A stretch of DNA of 64,000 bases from Rhyzopertha dominica (taxonomy: Eukaryota; Arthropoda; Insecta; Coleoptera; Bostrichidae). The position numbers were made by a program, and so were the translations under genes. Of the stretch, positions 45,335 to 58,283 are shown piece after piece. Each line of letters begins with the position of its first letter. Within the stretch, counting starts at the first letter, position 1. The stretch lies in NCBI GenBank assembly GCA_025024175.1, contig QCXZ01000041.1:43209786-43273785 (forward strand). Direction: 5' to 3'. Under the pieces are notes generated by a model, which was not told the DNA's origin, searched no databases, and saw nothing but the letters and a program-made list of their open reading frames with translations.

Positions 45335-45976
45335 TTGTGCCGCCTTTCTGCAACTGCTGCCAAGCTACAATAAGTACGGCGATAATACTGAAGGTTGCAG
45401 ATCAAGTTACAGTCACAAAATTGATGGTTTTATAAAAATTTCCAACAATTTACTGTTCCATTTTTCTGTCAGAGGTAAAAAATTACAATAATTTTGGTAC
45501 AGTTGGCTTGTGGTAACCTCCGCAGTATACACCCTTACACTTGGAAGCTTTATGTAGTGCAGCTAACGTTACTACCACTTAGTTTGTGAATTTTACTATT
45601 GAGGCAGGCTAAAAATGTCTTTCAGTCCATCATAGTACAATTATTTAACAGGCTTACTGTAGCCACAAACTCACAAATACGATACATAACCTAGCATTTA
45701 TACGAAACCGTGTCACTCCACAGTTGCTTTCTGCAATTTAAAGTTGATTATCGTAGAAAACACTACAAAATATACACTCTCTCGCGCTTTCTTGTACTAA
45801 AATGTATCAAATAATTGAAAAAACGACAGATGACAAGTATATGTCAAAGCAATAGTTGTGTTTACTTTCCTGAGAGGCGGCAAATTGATTTAATCGATAA
45901 TTTCCATAAGGAACATAGGAACCCTGTATATCTACTAGCTTTGTTTTAATTTTGGCTTCCAGAAATGGTTATAGCA
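45335..45976 (+). repeat. Non-coding dispersed repeat family, copy 2
   Basis: Diverged relative of 20586-21437; shared blocks include TTTATAAA..TTTCCAACAATTTACT, AGCTAACGTTACTACCACTTA and TTTAATCGATAATTTCCATAA. Confidence 0.7.
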
Positions 45977-47263
45977 ACCATAAGTTGAGAACAAATGCAC
46001 GTAACACTTAAAATTTCCTATAATGTATCACTTGCCATACCTTTTAGTTTCAAAACAGATGTCGTGATATCACTTAAAAAAGTCATATGAATCATTAGAT
46101 CAACCAGTAGTCTAAAAATATACGCTACAATAAAAACCAATTGCTTTTCGCTGGCACGTGTGAAAATATAGAAAATACAGGGGCTTGTTGGAAATTACTA
46201 TATTTTGGATACTTCGAGAAAGGATTTACACCAAACCTGGTGAAACAACTAAAACCTAGTAAAACAATCGTTAACTTTCAAGTTTACACCCACGGGGACA
46301 TAATTAGAATGCGGGACAACTTTTTTCTTCGTTATATTCGATCAAGATAAACTTTGCAAATACTCTGTGAGCATGCAAGGTCTGTAATGCATTAGTTGAC
46401 CGCTAAACGTAAATTTTTAAGAAAACTCTCAATTTCGCAATCCAACTATAAGTCATTGGACATCACATTCAAAACATTATAACACAATTGTATATAGTAA
46501 ATAAGCATACAACCTAAAAATAAGGAGTGATGCTTAGCGTGAAACTTGAGTACAAAAACTCTTAACCAAGCATCGAATAAGTATATGTAATAATGGTTCC
46601 CCTCTTTTATTACACCTTAAACACAGGATATTCAAACGTCAAATCGTCATACCAAGATGAGAACGCTGACCTTACAGTTTTCTTAAGGTTAAAAGGATTT
46701 CGTTTCGTTAATCAATTAATGAGACCATCGTATCGTACAGAAATGCTTTTAGTTCGTATTACCCCGTTCAATTATTCAATACACACGTATTTACTTTAAG
46801 GTTGAAGACAATAAATTGCAGTAAATTTTCTAAATTACCCTTATCGACACAAACAGTAAATATATAAACAGCCGCATCGATTTAGCAATGTTTGGAAAAA
46901 CAAGATGACCGACCTGGAATTCAAAATATCGTTTTAGTAATAAACGGAGAGAGAATGATCAAACTTTTCATAGGCAAATTTTATTTACCGATGAGTCAGA
47001 TTTTACAAGAAAGGGATATGACAAATTTAAATACTGAAAACATTTATGCTGACAAAAACCTACGTGCAACAAATGTTGCACACTATCAATGTTACTTTAA
47101 TATAACGTTAGGTATATGTATGTATGTGTGAAATTTTCTCGCATATTAGAATGTGAATTAGAAATTGAGTATTTTTCTGATGGTTGAAAGTCATTACTGA
47201 ATAATTCTGCACCAGGAATAAGTTTTAATTGTCCTAGATAAATAAAATTATTCAAATTCTATT
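45977..47263. other. AT-rich DNA, nothing recognised
   Basis: Short frames only. Confidence 0.4.
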
Positions 47264-47283
47264 CTTACAGTTTTATTGATAAA

Positions 47284-47330
47284 GAGCAAAGCGCTTTCGA
47301 CCAGTAAAAATGGTCATCTCATAAAACATA
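47284..47330 (-). ncRNA. Decayed PLE-type hammerhead motif
   Basis: Minus strand: stem II GACCA...TGGTC, GAAA (47298-47295), GCGCTTTG. The upstream core reads ATGAGA and does not fit CTGANGA. It shares CAAAGCGCTTTCG with the 20.1 and 25.2 kb motifs. Confidence 0.4.
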
Positions 47331-48594
47331 GAGTGATGAGGGTCATAACGACCACTCATGATGTAACTAAACAAAAAATAAGATAAGCTCAAAAAAGTTA
47401 TTACAATCAAATACTGAAGATGAGTTTAATTTTGATTTGTAGTTATAATATTTATTTAGCTCCGTTCTGTTCCTTATCAGCATGAGTTTGAATATAAAAG
47501 CAACTTTACAACAATATATCAAAAATGGGCTGTGTTAATATTAATAAAAATAATTTAATTAGTATTTACATGAAGAATTACATATTTTACTTTTTTTATT
47601 GCTTGTGAGCAGTTGCAGTTGCTTGTATATCAATCATTTGTATTAAAATGCTTAACCTTTACAAACATGCAATTTGATTTGTTGATTAATAATTTTGTTG
47701 CTCAATTATGATGCAGTATCTTCTGTAACAAACGGGTTAACTGCATGTAATTATGTTTGACTTACTTTTCCCTTAACTGTAGGATTACACTGTTTAGCGG
47801 AGTTGCGAGGGTCTCATTATGCTACACAAAACTAATGCAGCTGCTATGCATTACTTATATGCTAGTCCAGCGCTTTGATGACAAATTCATGTGATGTGTT
47901 TAGGGGGTGGAGGCCTCCCGATTAGGCTAAATTACATAGTTGCATACAGCGTTGCCATATTTATTTATGTAATGATCTGTTTCTTTTCGCTTGTGGCGAT
48001 TGGTTGCTCTTACCACAATATCCATGCTTTTAGCATTTAGTTTGTTAAACAAAATGCCTAAAGCAATAATACTTAAAAAATACGTGATTTTCGCAAATGT
48101 CGAATTGTAGTATACTAACAAGCGTATGCGAAGTTGTAAAGCTTGGAATAAAGGTGAACGAGGAACAAGAAAAAGTATCGGCAGACTACCAAGACAGCAC
48201 GACGACCTACATTATCCAGGGTGTCTCGAAAATGGCTATAGAAAATGTAACGATTTAGCCCAATTTACTTTTGTCCAAATTGGTAGTTTCCGAAATACAG
48301 GGTGGCAAGGATATTATTTTTTACTCTCTATTTTAAATAATGCCTCTTAATAATATCAAAATTTACGTGATATTTATTTTTGGAGAGAAATTCAGCTTTT
48401 TCAACAAGATTATGCATATGATGCCTTTCAAAACCATGCAGTTCCTCCAAAAAGGCCTGTAAGTAGAAATGTCCATATTGTCTATGATAGTTTATCTTTA
48501 ATTGAGGCTTGTTCCACTGAAAATTTTAATAATTAGGAATAGACAAGATGATGGTCACGAATGTCATCTGTATTTATAACATCGATACCTTCAA
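47331..48594. other. No recognised gene
   Basis: AT-rich; the frame 48126-48350 is unrecognised. Confidence 0.35.
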
Positions 48595-48595
48595 T

Positions 48596-48613
48596 TATAT
48601 ATATATATATATA
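48596..48613. repeat. (AT)n microsatellite at the LINE 3' end
   Basis: Eighteen bases of alternating A and T, at the 3' boundary of the minus-strand LINE; short simple-repeat tails are typical of RTE-type LINEs. Confidence 0.6.
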
Positions 48614-48748
48614 ACCATAGGCGCCATTTCTGGGCATAGGTCGCTCAATTTTTGAGCTTTTCTGATCCGCTTTATGCGGTGGATCAATCCGCTTTCTCCT
48701 CATTTACTGGTTCTTCTGTGTTTTTGCTCTATTTGCTATTTTATTCCA

Positions 48749-49564
48749 TTATTTCCTGTCCTTGATCTTTTCTCTCCAGTCCTTTACTTCTATCTTTGCT
48801 AAATCTTCCATAACTTGGTCCTGCCACCTGTTCCTTGGTCTTTCCCTTGGTCTGCTGGCTCCAGGCCTCCAGTTTAGTATTGTTCGTATAACTTGCTCTG
48901 GTTCTCTCCATCGTACGTGTCCAAACCACCCCAGTCTTTGGTATTTTATGTGGCCTATGATGTCTTCTCCGTGCATTATATTTCGTATTTCATGGTTGAT
49001 TAGCATTCTGCACTCGTCGGCGTCCTTTTTCGTTCCAAGTATTTTCCTTAGGATCTTCCTCTCTTGTGTTCTCATTCTTCCCTCGTCTCTATTAGTCATG
49101 CACATTGAATCTGCTGCATAGGTCATTACCGGTCTGATTGCCGCTTTGTATATTTTTAGTTTTGTTTCTTTACTTAGGGATCTGTCTCGTATTAGCTTTT
49201 GGTAAGTCCAGTATGCTCTGTTTCCCGCCTTAAGTCTTTCATTAATTTCTGTACTTCTTTCGTTTTTTCCATTTATATGTATAACTCCGAGGTATTTGAA
49301 GTGTTCCACTTTTTCAAAGCTATATTTTACTATTTTTAGGGCGGTTCCAGTATAGTCGCTTCTTGTGCTGACGAGATATTTTGTTTTGTCTTGATTTATT
49401 CTAAGTCCTCTTACTTTGGCTTCTTTTAATAGATGTTGTAATACTTCCTGTAGGCTACATTTGTCTCTTGCTATCAGCGCCAGGTCATCTGCGTATCCTA
49501 CTACCTGTGTTGAGCTTTGTGTGATTTTTCTTTCCAGTCCTGCGTGTTTGATGACTCCCTCCAA
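48749..49564 (-). pseudogene. LINE reverse transcriptase, catalytic and C-terminal part
   Basis: An open frame of 271 codons. VVGYADDLALIA (residues 21-32) holds the catalytic YADD. VRGLRINQDKTKYL and FKYLGVIHING follow in the order usual for RT motifs D and E, then RAYWTYQKLIRDRSLSKETK and RPVMTYAADSMCMT. The end, GHIKYQRLGWFGHVRW and RPRERPRNRWQDQV, matches the conserved C-terminus of RTE-like LINEs. Upstream, between 50020 and 49570, the frame is broken but LFIDFKQAFDSI (the F-x-D-F-x-x-A-F-D motif) is readable. The reverse transcriptase would copy element RNA at nicked target DNA. As a whole it is not functional because of the breaks and the truncated endonuclease. Confidence 0.88.
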
Positions 49565-50022
49565 CGCTATATTGAAAAGAGTTGTTTTATGCTTTCTGTG
49601 TCGCCGTCCTTTGTTGTGATCCTTGCTGTTTAGTCGTGCATTGTCCTTCTAGTCAACCTGATTAGTTTTGCTGGTATATTAGTATATATTAGTCGCTGTC
49701 TGTCTATGCTGTCAAAGGCCTGTTTAAAATCAATAAATAAGATATGTAGTTCTATATTGTGTTCGTAGCATTTTTCAATGGTTTGTGTTGGTGTGTGTAT
49801 GGCGTCAATAGTCGATCTTCGTTTTCTGAAGCCTTATTGGTACTGTCCTATGTAACTCTCTGTGTATTTGTTTAGTCGGTTTCGTATTATTGTGGTCAAC
49901 AGTTTGTATGAGGTATTCAGCAGCATTATGGCTCTATAATTAGTACATTTAAATGGGTTTTCCTTTTTAAAGACAGGTGTGATTAGTCCTTGCTTCCTGT
50001 CCTCTAGCACTTTTTCATCATT

Positions 50023-50508
50023 TTACACTTTAACTAATAGTTTGTGTATTCTGTTTGCTAGCGTTCCTCCACCGTTCTTTATTAACTCATAATTAATGTT
50101 ATCTGGCCCTGTTGCTTTTTTGCCGTTTGTTTCCTTAAGTACACGCATGAATTCTTCAAAAGTAGGTGCGTTCTCTTCGTCATCTCTGGAGTCTACAGGT
50201 TCATCAGTATCTTCTGTTTGTAGCGTGTCACTGTACATATTCGTAAAATGTGTCTCCCAGTCTATCTTGCTTATTTCTGGGGTTCTTTTTCTGTTGATGC
50301 CAACTTGTTGTCTTATATATTCAAACAACTTTCCATTATTTTTGTTGTTCAAGTCAAGTTGCAGCATTTGGTCCATGATCCAATTTGTTTTTTTTTCCTT
50401 TATAGAACCTTGTAGCCTCTTGTCTTGCCTTCCTGTATTCATGCAGATCTTGTTCTTTTCCATTTTTAATCCATCTCTTTTCTCTTTTGATCTCACACTC
50501 TTCGTCAA
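50023..50508 (-). pseudogene. LINE linker and RT N-terminal part
   Basis: 161 codons open. It begins in the region between endonuclease and RT, runs through LFEYIRQQVGINRKR, and reaches EEFMRVLKETNGKKATGPDN, the L-x-x-x-K-A-x-G-x-D motif that opens the RT domain. A frameshift near 50400 separates it from the upstream piece (50650-50354, IRSAIMEAAKKTVGLRKR), and one near 50020 from the catalytic part. Confidence 0.8.
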
Positions 50509-50960
50509 ACCATCCCTTTGTCATTTCCCGTTTTCTTAGCCCTACTGTTTTCTTTGCTGCTTCCATTATGGCAGATCTTATGTTTGTCCACCCTGTATCT
50601 ATTTTACCTTCTTCGTTTTTTCTTAGAATATTACTAATTTCTACAGACAATTTATTTTTTGTTTCTTCCTTTTCTAATTTTTTTATGTCCCAGAACTTTC
50701 ATTTGTTCGGGTTCTTTCCGTTTATTGCTGTTTTCTTTTTAATTTTAATTATTAATAGAATGTGATCTGTGTCTGCATTTGAACCTCTGTAGGATCATGA
50801 ACTATTTTATTCCATTTTTTTGAGATAAGTACGTGGTTGATTTGGTTTTTCCGGCATCATCCACGTTATTTTGTGTTCCTTCTTGTGTTTGAATTTGGTG
50901 CTCGGTTCAACTAGTTCTGGTTTATTAATGTAAATGTCGTCAATACGTGTTTCTCATAAA

Positions 50961-52384
50961 AGTGTGTTTCTAATAGGTATACTCACAATGCACGTATTCC
51001 ATGAAACGGATGCTTCAAAAAGCTTATCACATTATCGGCCTTACAGGAATTCATGACAGCGAAAATCGATCTAGAGTTTAATATGCGAATAACCCATGCT
51101 TCGCTCTTTTTCACACAACCACTTTTACAAGCACGTCGCGCTTACAGATTGTTAACCGCTCCGTGATCCGACCCACATTACAAGTTCGTCGTTTCCGAAT
51201 ATCCAGTACAAAAATTCCAAATTCCACTATTGCCACCAGCTCAAATTAAAATTTGCATAGGCAAACCACAAATTCCCCTCCACACAGGAACGAGATCCGC
51301 AATGTCCCGGTTTCCAATTTCCTGTATTAAAACAGCGCGAACACACACACATTCAGCTGTGTGTCTGCAGGATTATTTCGGTCAGTATGTGCTTCTCATT
51401 TCCTGTTACTTCAGCATCAAATGTCCGTCCTCTATCTAGTTCACTGGCGTGGTCCGGTAGGGGCAAGTGGAGCACGTAGACAAAAGCGGAATGATGTTCA
51501 CAGTGAGCAGATATTTACATAAGGTCTAGGCTTTCCGAACTGAGAGACCAGCTGCTATGCATATTTGCATGAGTATTATTTTTGTGTTGAATCTTGGTTC
51601 ATCTGCGGGAGTACATTCTGTTTCATCGCGGTCAATGCATGATTGATTATATTGAGTTTGCCAATCATTTGCAACCTCTCTATGTTGCCCTTTTTTAAAC
51701 GCCACCAATTCTTGGATGTTGCGGGAAATTCCTATTTTTAAAAACTCCTTCCTTCTTCTGCGTTTTGTAATAGCTTTTAACACCCTTAATTAAAAAATTC
51801 GCGAGACAAAATGCTACTACCGCTTTTTATTTAGACAGATTACATAAATATAAAGTGAATAGGAAAATACTGTTTTATTCATTTTCAAAGCGTTCTCTAT
51901 ATATTTATTTTTTGTAAATATCCCTTGTCGGTTGACGGCAAGGAACAATACGGTTAGTAAAGATAAATCATATGCTTTTCATAATTGACTTACATCTTTT
52001 AAATTCAAAGCTGCATCCTTTATTAGTGTTCAATAAAAGGTAAACCATTTCATTTACCGAAAAATATACTTATAATACCAATTACAAAATTGATAACTCT
52101 ATCTCCTACGGGATCTACTCAGATGTTTTAAAATCAGCAAGAATATTAATAATTACATCGCTGGTGCCAACATAATTTTAGAAACTGTACTCAAGATCTA
52201 ACTAAACTGATGAAGAGAATGATATAAGAAAAGGACAGAATTGAATATGTGCGTATTACTTTTTTATGATATGCAGAAGATTATCCTTTTGTCCTGAAGG
52301 TGTAAGCCATATGACGTGTTCTTTTAGCAATATATACAAAACAATATTATGAAAGATAATTAATTATCGCTTGAATTCATTAAA
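50961..52384. other. No recognised gene; GC-richer block at 51030-51440
   Basis: No coding or transposon match seen; the block resembles the other GC-richer islands. Confidence 0.35.
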
Positions 52385-52444
52385 TGAACATATGTGATAT
52401 TTTCTTGGGATTTGCAAATCCCAAGAAAATATCACATATGTTCA
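52385..52444. repeat. Perfect 60-bp palindrome without spacer
   Basis: TGAACATATGTGATATTTTC... folds back exactly around the centre TTTGCAAA (52411-52418). The flanking sequence is AT-rich and unrelated. Confidence 0.9.
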
Positions 52445-52499
52445 TATACAAAACAATATATTCATGCGAATGATGTAAGGTTAGAAGTACTTGACCACA

Positions 52500-52860
52500 T
52501 CATGCGAAGTTCCGCAGGAGTCAGCTCTAAGACCTACACTGTTTATTCTATTACTTGCTGATGAGACTATCGGTATCAGTAGAAATAAGAAACCTGGAAT
52601 ATATTATAAGGAGACTGCTGATGCAAGGTTGAATGCTTCGACGTGGTTTGTGCGAAACATTTTGTTTTAAGTCTCAAAGCCACACTCTCACTTTTTCAAT
52701 GATCGCATCACATGATGAACTATACAATAATAAACTGTGAATATATGTCTATAATATGTCGAACTTTTGGACTAAATTTTTGGGATTAATCTTAGATAAG
52801 GAATAAAGATGGACAGCGCATGTAATAAACCAACGTGTTACCAAATGACATCGATAGGCA
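52500..52860 (+). pseudogene. LINE reverse transcriptase fragment
   Basis: Plus strand EVPQESALRPTLFILL corresponds to the G-V-P-Q-G-S-x-L-G-P-x-L-F motif, ADETIGISRNK to the region of the catalytic YADDT, and FWTKFLGLILDKE to the later FLGI.LD motif. About 120 codons with stops and frameshifts survive. It belongs to the jockey/CR1-like group; no ends are defined. Confidence 0.7.
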
Positions 52861-53255
52861 GTGGCGTACTAGCACGTATATAGGGTATCTAGTTAGCAGA
52901 AATAAGAAAAATTGACCTACGCCACTGGAAGCATGCCGTGATTTGAATATTGTTCTTACTTGTGAAAGCCGATTTTTTCACCCCAACTTAACACTTACAA
53001 GCTGCACAGGAAACCATGCTGCAGCACTACTTTTTCTTGAGAAAAAACCTTTTAATGGTACAAAATATCGGGCAAAATTTGCTGCGGTTGACAAGTCCTA
53101 TTAGGCTCCGTTAAAATGGCGGTCGTTCGTTTTCGGTTTCGCTGTATGGACGAGATGTTTAGTTACCTATTCCTATCTTTTCTTACCTAGAGGATAAATA
53201 TACCGTGTTTGATCGATATGGGCCTTTTTCTGATAGGCCCTGTCGGTGTAGGAAA
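52861..53255. other. Nothing recognised
   Basis: A short inverted pair (CAGTGGCGTA near 52861 and TACGCCACTG near 52918) is present; otherwise unremarkable. Confidence 0.35.
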
Positions 53256-53261
53256 TAAGAT

Positions 53262-53299
53262 CGACGTTTCGCCCGCTCTCGTAAGGGGCATCTTCAGGA
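53262..53299 (-). ncRNA. PLE-type hammerhead-like motif
   Basis: Minus strand CTGAAGA (53297-53291), one extra T, stem II GCCC...GGGC, GAAA (53270-53267), CGTC. The core is canonical apart from the extra base; stem I is only about two pairs. It marks a PLE tail, with no PLE coding sequence found next to it. Confidence 0.5.
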
Positions 53300-55259
53300 G
53301 AGGAATATAGAATATAGCACAATTTAACGCAAGAAACAGGACCGATTTGAAGCAAATCCTAACGTTAGGATTTGAATAACCAATCGATAGGAGAAGAGAG
53401 CTCAGTATAAATGCTGACATTTGACTTTTGTCATAAACAAGCTTTAAGGTTGGGCGAACAACAAATATTTTGTTGACATAACCTGCGTTACCAGGGAAGA
53501 AGATATATGCGGTCCGTGACATAGAAAAACACAAGTATGAGAATAATTATGTGTATTTTTCGACATAATCCCCCTGGACTTCAATGCATTTGGTCTAACG
53601 ATATTCCATTGCTCTGATTCCTCTAGAACAGATTTCTTGTGGTTGGTCCTCTAACCCAGTGGTTCTCAACCTGCTTTCACCTGTGGCCCACCTAAATAGC
53701 ACGTTTTATATCANCCTCCCCCCACTTATCAACAAAAACTGTCAGCTTCATATTTTATCAATTAACGGAGAACCAACTGTGGATGTACTCATGTACTTTA
53801 CAACATATTTTGAAAAGCATGACCAACTGCTGGATAATCTCTGGTGATACGTTTTTCTTCAATTTCTTTCCTACCTTTAAAGAAGCAATTGAAAATATTG
53901 TATATCAATTACTAATATCAAAAGGCATCCCCTACAAATTCAAGTATTACTTTTTGGCAGTAAAACATACACGTTAAGACACTCATACTCTTATAAACCA
54001 TATATTTTTTTACCAGTTATTATTTCAGATTTTTTCAAAACTTTTTGCTCTCTTATAAGCTTTTGATCCTTTCTACCATAAAATTGCAAAAATAAGTACC
54101 ATGATCACATCAAAATTTGAAGTTTATCGGTTATTAAGTGTAGTTAGTTATCACAAGAAAACAATTAGCGCTTCAGTTCAATTGATGTTTGATTTGCGGT
54201 AAATTTTGAACTGCTTTACAATTGGCAACCAATAAGAAGACAGGCAACGTAATTTCTAATTTATTGTTGTAAATGTCAGCTTCTATTTTTGCGCAAATGA
54301 CACTTTATAACTGATAAACTTCAAATTTATGCATGCATAACGATTGCAACAATAAAAAGAGTGTATCATTAACGCGAGATAAAAACCTTAAATAATAACG
54401 GATAAAAGATATTTTTATTATAAGGGAATTAATGTCTTAATTTACTCTGTTGTACTGACAAAAGAAATCATTTTACCTTAACAAAATTGTATTTTGATAT
54501 TAGTAATAAATAACAAAAAATTTTATTCGCTTTAGCAATTGAAAAGTTATTGACCAAAAACGTAAGCTTGTAACGCAACTTTGAAAGAATATAACTTTTT
54601 AAGGGTATACTTTTGCAAATAGAATATAGATAAGCGAATTGGTGTAAGATTTAACACAGATTACAAACCCTTTTCAAAACACTTTATGTATTAAACAAAA
54701 AATTCTCATGATTAATTAATGATAGCTAACAATTAATGGAAAAACAGATCCACTTTTGTATTTGGATTTAGAGCATTATTCCAAAATTCCATACCACAAA
54801 AATCTAGTTTACAGTTTGAACGGAAGTTATGGCGATTAATAAGGCTGCAGTTTGCGTTAAGAATTGTCAATAATTGTGAAAACTTTTAACGAGCCTTATT
54901 AAACAATTTCATGGTTCTCGAAAAATGTCGTTCAAATTTGAAATACAAAAAAGATTGCATATATAATGAAAGTAGCTCAAAATGATGCGTTACTCGATTC
55001 GGGTGAGTCTGGGCTCTAAATGGACACAAAAGTATCTTGGACACCAGGATCAAATGTGGCTCTCGTTCAAATTAAAATTGACCTGCTTCAGCATATTTTT
55101 TTTGTAAATTTGAACAAAACCTGAAGTTTTCAAGAGTGCAAATTTTTGTTCGGAAACATCTGTATAGTAACAGCTGAAGCTATTATGTCACTTTTAAGAG
55201 CTGATAGCCACGAATTCCAAAGTCCGAAAACATAAAATGTCATCATTATCGTCCATTTA
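53300..55259. other. AT-rich DNA, nothing recognised
   Basis: The frames at 53187-53534 (minus) and 53659-53977 (plus) are unrecognised. Confidence 0.35.
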
Positions 55260-55810
55260 ACGTTCCATAATGTCGGTTTTAGTCCCTCTCATGGTCATCC
55301 CAACAAAGCTCTCCTCCACCCCTGGTCTATTTTCGTCCTTGTCCAGGAAAGACGTAATTTCCCAGTCGGGACACGTAATGGCACCGGGCCCCATTAGCAC
55401 ATGCACATTAAAATGCAACAATTACTCCGTAATAATGGCCGAATAAACTGTCTTAACTACTGCAGCTTCTACAATTTTGCGCTGCCAAAGCAAATATTCT
55501 AATTTATATGTAAATCTTGCGTGTTCGGTATAACCCGGCTCCACAAAGACACGACCCGGAATTATTCGCCGGCTACGAATTCCGGTAACGAGCGACGGGC
55601 CTGTTGCAGCCTCATATTTACCTATTCCAGCAAATTTACGAGGTGAGATGGCGGCGTGATGCGATGCCCGCCCCGCACAGAGTCGGGTGCAGTTTCGAAC
55701 TGCAGATTAATTTGTTGCGCAAACTGATGTAAAGAGGATCCCGTCCATCCGACGAGAAACATTTATGGAGAATGCCAGCTGGTAAACAGAAACCTAAACG
55801 GATGCTTGGG
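55260..55810. other. GC-richer island
   Basis: The strongest GC-rich block outside the exons, without a long open frame or splice-bounded exon that I recognise. A conserved regulatory element is possible. Confidence 0.35.
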
Positions 55811-56312
55811 TAAGCTTCCAACTTAAGCAAAAAACGTCAAACTTAATCTGATTCGTTTTCTTTAAAACTACAAAAAGCAAAGTAATACAAGTTTAATTGA
55901 TTTTCACTAGAAGTGTTCCTTCTAATCCAGTACAAAGAACCAGCAGTTGATAAGACATGCTGGAGTATAACGTATTTTGAAAACTTCTATATGACGTAGA
56001 GTTACATAAACGTTTACTTGGCAGTCGGCATCCATGTCTGGAAAACATCTCTGTAAACAATCAATTCTTAATGCCAGATTGGACTAATCTGGTCTGAAGT
56101 GTATCCATCCATCTGTCAGTAGTGAGGAAACATCATTTTCCACAGAAAGAAATGGATTTGGAAATGTTTGACATAATTTTCTATTGTTATATCCAAATAT
56201 CTTGATAATACGAAAAGAATAAATCTCCAACAAAAAGACTAATAACAATTATGGCGTTCTTTTCCATTATAAAATACGGCACTTATTGGTGCTGAAAAAC
56301 ACGCATGACATC
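55811..56312. other. Nothing recognised
   Basis: AT-rich DNA. Confidence 0.4.
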
Positions 56313-57536
56313 TACAGGGTGATTCGGGAAGAAGTGAAAATATTTTGGGAAATGGTAGTATTCACAATTCTGAACAGAAATCTGCTATCCTCTAAAGCTC
56401 TCCGTTTCATAGATACAACCCTTTAGGAGTTGTAATTAAACAACCACCTTTTCTGAAATATCTAAGTAATCTAGAATTATTCAAATTTGAAGTTCCGGGA
56501 ATTATCTTAGCTTTATAGAAGGGCCTGATTTCAAACACATTATCATTTTCTTACATTCACTGAGGGTTAGAAAACTTAAGGGTAGTTACCCTTTTCTTCT
56601 CAATAGCTTTTCATCCCTTAGTGGTTTCACAGTTCTGATCTAATTTGTGAATCCAATATTTTTCTTTCACAAAAAAGTTACGCTTTTTGTATGTCGATAA
56701 AAGTAACCGTTTTCGAGATAAACGACATTTTAGTCGAACATGCTTAAATGAAATGGGATATTCGAATTACAAATGGAACAAACGATATTACTGTTTTAAG
56801 TAATACTTATTAAGATTCCAGTTTACAGTCAATCATGCCTAGTATGCTTACACATGCTGAATATGTCAATATGGCATTTGTGTTCATCAGTTGCTTCTAA
56901 AGAATATGGAAAGCATTTTTCGAGACGTGTCATACACATACATATACCATATCGGCATATTCAGCATGTGTAAGTAGATTAGGCATGATTGACTGTAAAC
57001 CGGAATCTGAATAAATTTTACTCAATTAGTGTGACAGTAATATAATTTGTTGTGTCATGGCCTTACTGATGTGATTCGATTATCCCATTTCTGTTTAAGC
57101 GGGTACGAATAAAATGTCGTTTATCTCTAAAACAGTTAATCTTATCGGCATACAAAAAAGTAGCTTTTTTGTCCAAGAAAAATGATAGATTTCAAAAGTT
57201 AGGTCAGAACCGTGAAACCATTAAGGGATGAAAAGTTACTGAGAAGGAAAGGGTAACTACTTTTAAGTTTTCTACCCCTCACTGAATGTAAGAAAATGAA
57301 AATGTGTCTGAAATCAGGCCCTACTATAACTAAGATGATTTCCGTAATGTCAAATTTAAATATGCCTAGGTCACTTAGATATTTCGGAAAAAGTGGTGGT
57401 TTAATTACAACTTTATAAGGGTTGTATCTCTGAAACGGAGCGCTTTAGGGTATAAGTCAACGTGAGCTTTTTTGTTCAGAATTGTGAATACTACCAGTTC
57501 CCAAAATATTGCTACTTCCTCCTAAATCACCCAGTA
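56313..57536. mobile_element. 1.2-kb foldback element with about 560-590-bp arms, TA-flanked
   Basis: The left arm (56315 to about 56876) and right arm (about 56948-57534) are inverted copies over nearly their whole length, with moderate divergence. Ends read C(A/T)GGGTGATT and are flanked by TA at 56313-56314 and 57535-57536. No protein is encoded. The layout fits a non-autonomous foldback or MITE-like DNA transposon. Confidence 0.85.
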
Positions 57537-58280
57537 TATGTAAAATGCATTTAATATTTGAGAAGTACCCTTATGAACAGTTACGAGATCTTTGTTTATT
57601 ATATGACAAGCTGGTGTAGACCAGCTTCGCTTGGTAAGTTTCTTTTTTGTATTTGTGTTTTCAGTGTACAAAACATACAATGGTGATGGCTATAGGAAAT
57701 TTGTGTATTAAATAAAACAACAGGAACACGTAGCAACGTTTATATAGGCAAGTTGAGCTTCTAGATTCTTATGGAATAAAACATTCTAGAAAGATCATAA
57801 TATACCAGACTACCTCAATAAGAACGCCACATACAAACATGGGGTATTCGAAAAGTACCTGTAGCCACGCTCATAAAGGAGTTTATGTACCTTATTTGAA
57901 GATATAGGGGGTTAAGACATGTATCTTTGGGATTTGTGTTGGGCACCCTCACAGACTGTTACCGGTTTGTTCATAATTTCCTTATGGTTTATCAAAAAAA
58001 ATCTGAATGTCGCACTCGAGCACTCCATCGGTGATTTTGGAATATTATGAACTCCTGACGAACTTTGTGTAAGAAATCTTTTTCGTAGAGCATTCATTCC
58101 TTGCGATAGGCCATCCATCGCCCACTTGGCTACATCGACTCTTTTATAGGAATACGCCTGCTTCTTCAAATATGGTTGCGTCGAATTAGGTTCTGGTCAG
58201 TACGTTAATAATCAAGAAGTTCTTTTGATGCGAACTTGTTTACTGAATTATTTGTTAGGTTTTGGGAACTCGAAATCATT
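57537..58280. other. No recognised gene
   Basis: A minus-strand frame at 57912-58169 (85 codons) has no recognisable family. Confidence 0.35.
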
Positions 58281-58283
58281 GTT

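Larger units (their letters stand above)
48596..50960 (-). mobile_element. RTE-like LINE, 5'-truncated
   Basis: A minus-strand non-LTR element of about 2.36 kb. It begins inside the endonuclease: SYRGSNADTDHILL near 50790-50750 is the SDH-type C-terminal motif of an APE endonuclease. The reverse transcriptase follows, with a 3' untranslated stretch and an (AT)n tail. Most frames are interrupted only a few times, so it is younger than the other LINE fragments here. Confidence 0.85.

Noticed and set aside
45100..45435. 111-codon plus-strand frame
   Set aside because: No recognisable family, and its second half is part of a non-coding repeat shared with 20586-21437.
48762..50765. Plus-strand frames of 67-147 codons
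   Set aside because: Antisense shadows of the LINE.
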